From: Larkinella insperata
Lineage (GTDB): Bacteria > Bacteroidota > Bacteroidia > Cytophagales > Spirosomataceae
DNA: 64,000 bases
NCBI RefSeq assembly: GCF_026248825.1
Contig: NZ_CP110973.1
Location: forward strand, 2,065,001-2,129,000
Direction: 5' to 3'
Under the pieces are notes generated by a model. The model ran no database searches, was not told the origin of the DNA, and saw only the letters and a program-made list of their open reading frames with translations. The first letter of the stretch is position 1. Each line of letters starts with the position of its first letter. This document shows, piece by piece, positions 57,866 through 64,000 of the stretch. The translations under genes and the position numbers were made by a program.

Positions 57866-60073
57866 TCACGGTAGGGCGAAGGCAATGTATGAACCTCCCG
57901 GCTTATGACCATTTTTTACGCCACCGGCGGCAATAACGACATACTGTTTACCAGCTACTTCGTAGGTAATCGGGGTAGCAAACCCGCCCGCCGGAAGCTG
58001 GTATTCCCAGACGATTTTGCCCGTTTTTTTGTCGAACGCCCGGATGCGCTCGTCTTTGGTTCCGGCGATGAATAGCAGGCCACCCGCCGTAACAATGGGG
58101 CCGCCGTAGTTTTCGGTGCCCGTAACCGGAATGCCTTTTTTGGTCAGTTCGGGAAATTCGCCCAGCGGCACCCGCCAAAGATATTCGCCGGTGTTCAGAT
58201 CGATGGCGTTGAGCGTGCCCCAGGGTGGCTTGACGGCCGGATAACCGTTCGGGTCGAAAAAGCGGGTGTAACCGTTGTTGATGTACGGCGGAATGTACGG
58301 AAACTCGGTGTTTTTATCGGTTTGAGTCAGAACCGGGGCGTTGTGCTGATCCTGGCTTTCGGCGGGTTTGGGTTCGGGCGCTTTGGTATCGGCGTTGAGC
58401 AAATACCGAATCAGCGTAAAGCGGTCCTGGTCGGAAATGTGCTGGAACGACGGCATTCGGCCCCGGCCGGATTTCAGCACGGCGTTGATTTCGGGAGCGG
58501 AAAGCCGTTTGCCAATATCCACCAGGCTGGGGTACTCCTGCCCGCTGCCCTTGCGGTCGGGGCCGTGGCAGGCCATGCAGTTCGCCTGGTAGATGGTTTT
58601 TCCCTTGGAGGCAATTTCGGCGTTTCGGGTTGCCAGATCCGACATTTTCAGGTCCCAGACCATTTCGTTGGAGTTCTGGTACAGAATACCGTCCGGGTCC
58701 GACGCATTACCCCCCCATTCGGCCCCCCCGCCGATCCCGAAAAACAGCGTTCCTTCCAGACTGGGCGGCATAAATTTGTCACCGGAGCGCGTCTTCAAAA
58801 ACCGCTCTTTAACGAATTTGTGCGCTTCGGGCGTCAGGTTCGTAATGTCGGCTTCGGTAAAGACCTGCCGGGCAAAGGGCGCGGGTTTGATCGGAAATTT
58901 CTGCGTGGGCCACGGCACTTCGCCGGGTAGGGCGGGCGAGGTAGGCACCTGGCGTTCTTCCACCGGAAACAGTGATTCGCCCGTATCGCGGTTCAGCACG
59001 TACACCAACCCGTCTTTGGTTGTTTGGGCGACAGCGTCCACCAGGCGGCCGTTGTGCTTCACCGTCATCAGGTTGGGCGGGCAGGGAATGTCGCGGTCCC
59101 AGAGGTCGTGGTGAATGGTCTGGTAAAACCACTTCATCTTGCCGGTTTCCGCGTCCAGCGCCAAGATGCAGTCAGAATACAGATTTTGGCCCGCGCGAAT
59201 ACCGCCGTAAAAATCGACAGATGGGGAGCCGGTTCCAAAATAGACGGTTTTCCGCTTTTCGTCGAGGACCATGCCGGCCCAGTTGTTGGCACCCCCGATG
59301 CGCTTATAGGCGTCTTTCGGCCAGGTTTCGTAACCCGGTTCGCCCGGTTGCGGAATGGTGTGGAAGACCCACAGCACCTTGCCCGTGCGAATGTCGAATC
59401 CCCGCACGTGGCCCGGAGCCGCGTCGCCCTGCTCCGAAACCGTCGAGCCCATCACCAGAATGTCCTTGTAAATCACGCCCGGGGTGGTAGACGTTACGGA
59501 CACTTTGCTCATGTCCCGCTTCGATTCATCATCCAATCCCTGCCGCAAATCCACTTCGCCGTTTTTGCCAAACGAGGCCACGGGTTCGCCCGTGAGGGCG
59601 TTCAGGGCATAAAGCGTTGAACCAGCCGTATACAGGATGCGTTTGTCTGCCCCGTTTTCCCAGTACATGACGCCCCGGCTCTGGTTGAAGCGCGGAGATT
59701 TGTCTTTGAACGGATTGAAAATCCAGCGTTGCTGGCCGGTTGCCGCATCCAGCGCAAATACCTTCAGCATGGGCGTGGTGCCGTACAGCATACCATTGAT
59801 GACGATGGGCTGGCACTGGATTTCGAGTTGCTGACCGGATGGCCCGTCTGCTCCGGCGGCATTATACGACCAGGCCACTTTCAGGTTTTTGACGTTTTGG
59901 AGATTGATCTGCTTGAGGGACGAATAACGGTTTCCGGCCTGATTACCCCCGTAAGCCGGCCAGTTTCGTCCGCCCGGCTGATCCCGAACGCCCGTTCCCG
60001 GCAGGGGAGCGATGGACGAACTGCTTCCCATCAGGAGCCACAGCCCGACTACGATTGGTTGCGCATATTTCAT
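57866..60073 (-). CDS. PQQ-dependent dehydrogenase with inserted cytochrome c (copy 2)
   Basis: A 735-residue quinoprotein, paralogue of the protein at 28735-30966, with the same domain order. NWPAYGGNQAGNRYSSLKQINLQN begins the propeller; HHDLWDRDIPCPPNL, VYVLNRDTGESLFPVEE and the C-terminal GTLNAIDLNTGEYLWRVPLGE are shared. The c-type heme site is CMACH in the late middle of the chain. A signal-like segment is at 1-25. It lies between an aldose-epimerase-like gene (40 nt upstream) and the enolase gene. Together they suggest periplasmic oxidation of a sugar freed or imported by PUL 2. Confidence 0.93.
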   Translation of the reverse strand: MKYAQPIVVGLWLLMGSSSSIAPLPGTGVRDQPGGRNWPAYGGNQAGNRYSSLKQINLQNVKNLKVAWSYNAAGADGPSGQQLEIQCQPIVINGMLYGTTPMLKVFALDAATGQQRWIFNPFKDKSPRFNQSRGVMYWENGADKRILYTAGSTLYALNALTGEPVASFGKNGEVDLRQGLDDESKRDMSKVSVTSTTPGVIYKDILVMGSTVSEQGDAAPGHVRGFDIRTGKVLWVFHTIPQPGEPGYETWPKDAYKRIGGANNWAGMVLDEKRKTVYFGTGSPSVDFYGGIRAGQNLYSDCILALDAETGKMKWFYQTIHHDLWDRDIPCPPNLMTVKHNGRLVDAVAQTTKDGLVYVLNRDTGESLFPVEERQVPTSPALPGEVPWPTQKFPIKPAPFARQVFTEADITNLTPEAHKFVKERFLKTRSGDKFMPPSLEGTLFFGIGGGAEWGGNASDPDGILYQNSNEMVWDLKMSDLATRNAEIASKGKTIYQANCMACHGPDRKGSGQEYPSLVDIGKRLSAPEINAVLKSGRGRMPSFQHISDQDRFTLIRYLLNADTKAPEPKPAESQDQHNAPVLTQTDKNTEFPYIPPYINNGYTRFFDPNGYPAVKPPWGTLNAIDLNTGEYLWRVPLGEFPELTKKGIPVTGTENYGGPIVTAGGLLFIAGTKDERIRAFDKKTGKIVWEYQLPAGGFATPITYEVAGKQYVVIAAGGVKNGHKPGGSYIAFALP

Positions 60074-60112
60074 GGTTGTTTACTGAAGAATTGAAAAGGG
60101 TTTAGGAACGGT

Positions 60113-61099
60113 TTACTTGACGGATGCGGTTTTGGGCAGCTGGTAAAATTCGTACGAGATCGTCCACCGAAACGTCTGGCCCGGCCCGGCGTTGACCTGG
60201 ATGTAGGGTTCGGGGCACACCGTGGTGGGGATGGACCAGAACGCCAGTTGAACAATCGGTTTGTCGCCCACAACCCGGACGCCCGACCCGCTGCTGCGGT
60301 TTTCAACGCGGAAGTCGTAGTCTTTGGCCGAGTCGCCGAAACCGGTCAGGTAGCAGTGCGTGCTTTCACCTTTGGGAAGTTCTTTCAGGTAGACAAAACG
60401 GTTTTCCTGAATGTCGGCCAGCGTACCGATGCCGCGCGTGGGTTTGACCTGAAGCGGGAAGGGAAACGTAACCGATACATCCGGCCCGGTGGGCTGGTGG
60501 TCCATCACAAAAAAGTTGTGGTTATACACCGTCGTCGCGATGGGTTTCTGCCCGGTGTTTTTCAGGCTGTGCTCCAGCGTCAGAACGGGTTTGCCTTTGA
60601 GCAGCTTGACGGTTTTCTGGTAATGATAGGAATAGCCAGCGGCATCAGTCAGCGCGTGGGTGAAAACCACGGCGTCACGCCGGGTTTCGACGGTCCACGT
60701 TCCGGGGTTAACAAGGGCGTACGGCGCGGCAAATCGGTACGGCATGTCTTTGACTTTGCGTAGCGAACCCACCCCAATTTTCAAAAACTCGTCGCCCGGT
60801 TTGGCTTCTTCGTACCCGATGGGCGTAAATTCTTCGACGGGGCCGCTGATGGCGTCGTGCAGTTTCGGGTCGTATTTCTCGAACCACTGACCGAAATACG
60901 AATGGTCCTTGTAATTCAGGCTGGCCAGCACGCCCGACCAGTCGAACCGGACGCCCTGATAGTATCCGTTGGCCGAGTCGGGGAGGTAGAGTTTGGCGCG
61001 AAGAATGCCGTTGGAAATTTCGACTTCCGGGAAGGGCGGTTTCAGCGTTGTGCTTACCAAGCCAATCAGTACACCAACAAAAAGGACTATTTTTTTCAT
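60113..61099 (-). CDS. aldose-1-epimerase-like protein of PUL 2
   Basis: A 328-residue exported protein with a short signal peptide (MKKIVLFVGVLIGLVS). The beta-sandwich pattern resembles galactose-mutarotase folds: VEISNGILRAKLYLPDSANGYYQGVRFDWSGVLASLNYKDHSYFGQWFE, SYHYQKTVKLLKGKPVLTLEHSLKNTG, TTVYNHNFFVMD and CYLTGFGDSAKDYDFRVEN. A histidine in YNHNFF stands where mutarotases have a catalytic His. The name is by fold only. It may anomerise or bind the sugar before PQQ oxidation. It lies between susD and the PQQ dehydrogenase gene. Confidence 0.7.
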   Translation of the reverse strand: MKKIVLFVGVLIGLVSTTLKPPFPEVEISNGILRAKLYLPDSANGYYQGVRFDWSGVLASLNYKDHSYFGQWFEKYDPKLHDAISGPVEEFTPIGYEEAKPGDEFLKIGVGSLRKVKDMPYRFAAPYALVNPGTWTVETRRDAVVFTHALTDAAGYSYHYQKTVKLLKGKPVLTLEHSLKNTGQKPIATTVYNHNFFVMDHQPTGPDVSVTFPFPLQVKPTRGIGTLADIQENRFVYLKELPKGESTHCYLTGFGDSAKDYDFRVENRSSGSGVRVVGDKPIVQLAFWSIPTTVCPEPYIQVNAGPGQTFRWTISYEFYQLPKTASVK

Positions 61100-61131
61100 A
61101 GGTCGAAACGTAAATCCGGAGGGGTGAGGGA

Positions 61132-61164
61132 GAACGGAGCAGCGCCCAGTAGGCCACTCCGTTC
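61132..61164 (-). repeat. hairpin between susD and the epimerase-like gene
   Basis: gaacggag (61132-61139) pairs with ctccgttc (61157-61164), loop 17 nt. It lies in the 86-nt gap after the susD stop. Lack of a T-run suggests mRNA stability or partial termination after susCD. Confidence 0.4.
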
Positions 61165-61185
61165 GTAATCTGATGGGCTTACGGC

Positions 61186-62919
61186 CTAATACCCGGGATT
61201 TTGCTTCATGCTTGTGTTGGAGTTGATCTCGTCAATGGGGATCGGCTGGGCGTAATCGGTGGCTTCCCACTGAATGGTTCCGCCCCGAACCCGTTGGTAA
61301 TAAGCGGCTTCCTGCGGACCCAGCTGCCAGCGTCGCACGTCGATCCACCAATGGCCTTCGCCAAATAATTCGGCCCAGCGTTCGTATTTGAGCGGGTCGT
61401 TCTTCAGGACCGGATCAGGCGCTTTCGTAACGTCGGTCAGGCTTTTGTAATCCACCGGCGATGCTCCGTTGACCGGATACCCGTAGGCCCGTCGTTTGAC
61501 CTTGTTGATATATTCCAGCGCCGTGGCGTTGTCGCCGGTCTTGGTGAGCGTTTCCGCATAAAGCAGGTAAACGTCGGCCAGCCGCAGGAGCAGAATGTTA
61601 TTGCCGTTGGCCATGTTGACCTCGGTTTCCGTCGCGTCGAGGGTCAGGTATTTGCGGAAACTCCAGGCTTCCATGTCCATTTCACTGATGTCGAGGAAGT
61701 GTGAAAGAGGCCGTTTGCGGGTGCTGACCACCATGCTATCCACGTACGGCTGCCAGCAGGACACCCATAAACGGGGGTCAACGGTTTTGGCCTGACGGGC
61801 CTGGAGCGAGCGGGTAACGTAGGCCGGATCAACGTTGGTGGCCAGTGGCTGCGTAGTACCGGCTTTGAAATAGTGGCCTTCGTTGAAACCGAAGCGGGCG
61901 ATGTTTTTAGCGTGCGGAAACACGTTTGACCAGGCCGAAGCCGCGGGCAGGTTGTTGTCGCCCACGTAGGTCGGAGCCAGCACCATACCCATGCTCGAAC
62001 CCGTGGACGTTTCCGTGTTGCCGCGCGCGGTCATGTCCACGTTCAGGTTCATTTCCACCAGCGATTCCGAGTTGAACTCGTTTTTGCCGTTGAACATATC
62101 CTTATAAACATCAAACGAAACGAGCGATTTGCCGCTGTTGTTGATCACGTCGGCCAGCGAAGTTTTGGCGTTGTTCCAGTCCTGCGTATACACGTAGGCT
62201 TTGCCCAGCGCGGCTTTGACGCCCCACCCGCTGATCTTGTGTTTTTCGTTGGCGCCCGGCCAGGTTTTTCCGGCCAGCAGGGTTTCGGCCGCTTTCAGAT
62301 CGCTGATGATGAAGTCCCAGACTTCCTTGACCGTGGCCCGCGGCACCTGCGTCTGGTCAAGGCTCGTGGCCGCTTCGGTAACGATCGGCACGCCCATCTT
62401 GTCACCGCCTTGGTTGTTGATGATGAACGATTCGCCCCAGATCGTGATCAGGTACTGATAATACCAGGCCCGCAGAAACAGCGCCTGCCCTTTGATCAGG
62501 TCGAGGGATTTTTTATCAGCTTCCAGGGTAACTTTCGGACGGATTTTTTCAATGTTGACCAGCAGCGTATTGGCCCGTTGGACGCCCTTCCAGGTATCGC
62601 GCCAGGTTTCCGACAGAAAGCCGTCGTTGGGTTGTGAGTTGTTCTGCGCCAGTTGAATCCAGGTTGGCGTGCCCTGCCAGCTCAGGTCGGCGGTGTGATC
62701 CCACATGTAGTAGCCTTTGCCGTAGATGTTGTGCCCGAACAGGCCCGCCGAGTGCTGCGTGCCGTATACGCCCGTCAGCAACTGCTCCAGGTCCGTGAGG
62801 GTATTCGGGTAGTTGTTGGTCGACAAGGCCCCGGGGTTGGTTACGTCAATGAAATCTTCCTTACAACCCGCCAAACTGATCAGGGTTAGAAAGAAGGTTA
62901 GTTTGAGAAATGACTTCAT
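61186..62919 (-). CDS. RagB/SusD family nutrient-uptake lipoprotein (PUL 2)
   Basis: A 577-residue SusD-type lipoprotein, longer than the PUL 1 one. ATG 62919 gives MKSFLKLTFFLTLISLAGC with a lipobox; ATG 62931 adds four residues and is possible. EDFIDVTNPGALSTNNYPNTLTDLEQLLTGVYG begins the mature protein; IKGQALFLRAWYYQYLITIWG and VKAALGKAYVYTQDWNNAK are TPR-like helices; LLLRLADVYLLYAETL, RWAELFGEGHWWIDVRRW and a final MKQNPGY mark the SusD C-terminus. Partner of the SusC fragment at the window end. Confidence 0.95.
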   Translation of the reverse strand: MKSFLKLTFFLTLISLAGCKEDFIDVTNPGALSTNNYPNTLTDLEQLLTGVYGTQHSAGLFGHNIYGKGYYMWDHTADLSWQGTPTWIQLAQNNSQPNDGFLSETWRDTWKGVQRANTLLVNIEKIRPKVTLEADKKSLDLIKGQALFLRAWYYQYLITIWGESFIINNQGGDKMGVPIVTEAATSLDQTQVPRATVKEVWDFIISDLKAAETLLAGKTWPGANEKHKISGWGVKAALGKAYVYTQDWNNAKTSLADVINNSGKSLVSFDVYKDMFNGKNEFNSESLVEMNLNVDMTARGNTETSTGSSMGMVLAPTYVGDNNLPAASAWSNVFPHAKNIARFGFNEGHYFKAGTTQPLATNVDPAYVTRSLQARQAKTVDPRLWVSCWQPYVDSMVVSTRKRPLSHFLDISEMDMEAWSFRKYLTLDATETEVNMANGNNILLLRLADVYLLYAETLTKTGDNATALEYINKVKRRAYGYPVNGASPVDYKSLTDVTKAPDPVLKNDPLKYERWAELFGEGHWWIDVRRWQLGPQEAAYYQRVRGGTIQWEATDYAQPIPIDEINSNTSMKQNPGY

Positions 62920-62959
62920 GGTATGAAACATCGTTTTTCAACGGGTTAAGGTCTGGTGA

Positions 62960-64000
62960 TTAGAAACTGGCGTCGATGCCCAGCGACATCAGCGTGGTGC
63001 GCGGGTAGGAATAAATCGCATCGATACCGCGGCCGGTGGTGCCATTGCGTCCGAGTACTTCGGGGTCCATGCCGGTGTAGTTCGTCAACGTCATCAGGTT
63101 CTGGCCCTGCACGTAAATGCGGATGCTGCTCATCTTGATTTTGCTCGTTACGGCATTCGGGATGGTGTAGCCAACCTGCAAGTTGCGCAGTTTCAGGAAA
63201 GAACCGTTTTCAACGTAGTAATCGGAAATCCGGGTGTAGTTGGAGTTCGGGTCGCGGACGTAGTTGCCGGATGCATCCGTATACCCAACGCGCGGACGAT
63301 CGGTCAGCCCGTTGCCGTTGAAGAACGATGTCTTGAAAATGTCGCCCGTGGTGTTGTAATCGCCCACGAAAAACTGGGTGTAATACCGGTTGGCGTTATA
63401 TACATCCACCCCCTGAACACCCTGCAACAGCGCCGACAGGTCGAAACCTTTCCAGCCCAGATTCAGCGTCAAACCGTAGGTCATTTTGGGCCAGGGATTA
63501 CCAACGTAGGTTTTGTCGTCAATTGTAATCCGGCCGTCGCCGTTGATGTCCCGGAAGCGCAAATCACCCGCCCCCGTTCCGGCGTTCTGGTAAAAAACAC
63601 CCGTGGTGGGTCTTCCGGCGGCTGCGGCTTTTTCCTGCGCCTGCTGGTTGAGGGTCGCTACTTCCGCGTCGCTTTGGAAAATACCGTCGGTGACATAGCC
63701 GTAAAACTGACTCAGCGGGTAACCGGCCTGCGTGCGGGCAATGGTGCTTTCCAGGTAATCACCGCCCGCGCCGTCGTTAATCGGGTTGTTGTTGGTACCG
63801 CTCAACTGCTTCACCAGGTTCTTGTTGAAAGCGGCATTGGCGGCAATGCTGTAGGTGAAACCGCCTTTTTTACCCCGGTAATCGACGGCCAGTTCAAGCC
63901 CCTTGTTGCTCATCTGACCGATGTTCGTGTACACGCGGGAACCCGAAAAACCGGCTGAATTGGGGACCGGCACCTGATAAATCATGTCCTCGGTCTGGCG
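62960..64000 (-). CDS. SusC/RagA family TonB-linked outer-membrane protein (PUL 2), partial
   Basis: The C-terminal 346 residues of a SusC-type porin; the gene continues past the window end and the first complete codon here is at 64000. Visible barrel parts include SNKGLELAVDYRGKKGGFTYSIAANAAFNKN, GYPLSQFYGYVTDGIFQSDAEV, GDLRFRDINGDGRITIDDKTYVGNPWPKMTYGL, ISDYYVENGSFLKLRNLQVGYTIP and the terminal YPRTTLMSLGIDASF. susD follows 40 nt downstream. It is the first visible gene of the PUL 2 operon. Confidence 0.95.
   Translation of the reverse strand, partial: RQTEDMIYQVPVPNSAGFSGSRVYTNIGQMSNKGLELAVDYRGKKGGFTYSIAANAAFNKNLVKQLSGTNNNPINDGAGGDYLESTIARTQAGYPLSQFYGYVTDGIFQSDAEVATLNQQAQEKAAAAGRPTTGVFYQNAGTGAGDLRFRDINGDGRITIDDKTYVGNPWPKMTYGLTLNLGWKGFDLSALLQGVQGVDVYNANRYYTQFFVGDYNTTGDIFKTSFFNGNGLTDRPRVGYTDASGNYVRDPNSNYTRISDYYVENGSFLKLRNLQVGYTIPNAVTSKIKMSSIRIYVQGQNLMTLTNYTGMDPEVLGRNGTTGRGIDAIYSYPRTTLMSLGIDASF

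Noticed and set aside
1..64000. Search for tRNA genes, CRISPR arrays, insertion sequences, integrases and phage genes
   Set aside because: No tRNA T-arm with matching cloverleaf, no regular spacer-repeat series and no transposase or recombinase motifs were seen on either strand.

Overview
The window looks like chromosome of a Bacteroidota member of the order Cytophagales, most likely a Spirosoma/Larkinella-type Spirosomaceae. Support comes from two SusC/SusD pairs, many lipoproteins and beta-barrel proteins, promoters of the Bacteroidota type (TTG - about 20 nt - TAnnTTTG), a moderately high GC content, and protein sequences of the Cytophagales style. I found no transposase, integrase, CRISPR array or tRNA gene. 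Naming the genus is inference only.

Layout. 1-545: 3' end of 23S rRNA, 5S rRNA and the rRNA operon terminator. 789-7510: TetR regulator with a tripartite RND efflux system (TolC-like, adaptor lipoprotein, permease). 7581-10620: membrane metallophosphoesterase, secreted dienelactone hydrolase and two small envelope proteins. 10838-12652: typA. 12685-16894 (minus): exported proteins of unclear role, including a lipoprotein serpin. 17048-19170 (minus): ECF sigma factor with a partner that appears to join an anti-sigma-like inner-membrane part to an outer-membrane barrel. 19310-23233: TIM-barrel isomerase and a large PVC-type cytochrome protein. 23326-28476: mpl, an arginine-decarboxylase-like gene, a 43-residue lipoprotein, gmhB-like phosphatase and an OmpA-family protein. 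28735-32364: PQQ dehydrogenase plus mannonate-dehydratase-like enolase. 32383-36880: DUF3291, valS, DUF72. 36929-37515: DUF433/DUF5615 toxin-antitoxin-like pair. 37560-39944: a histidine leader peptide with an attenuator, then hisH-hisA-hisF. 40036-41449: DUF3467, rpsL, rpsG.

41504-52939 is a polysaccharide utilisation locus: a membrane-spanning one-component regulator divergent from susC-susD, a GH144-type (PF10091) glucanase and a GH3 beta-glucosidase. That enzyme pair suggests beta-1,2-glucan as substrate. 53013-64000 (minus) reads as one long gene train: SusC (cut by the window end), SusD, an aldose-epimerase-like protein, a second PQQ dehydrogenase, a second mannonate-dehydratase-like protein, then a Tat metallophosphoesterase, an SGNH/TPR membrane protein and a 49-residue DUF5989 protein. 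The PQQ dehydrogenase-enolase pair therefore occurs twice, in the same gene order.

The strongest regulatory discovery is the complete, classical ribosome-mediated attenuator in front of hisH: a 15-codon leader peptide with three consecutive His codons, competing antiterminator and terminator helices, and a U-run ending three bases before the hisH start codon.
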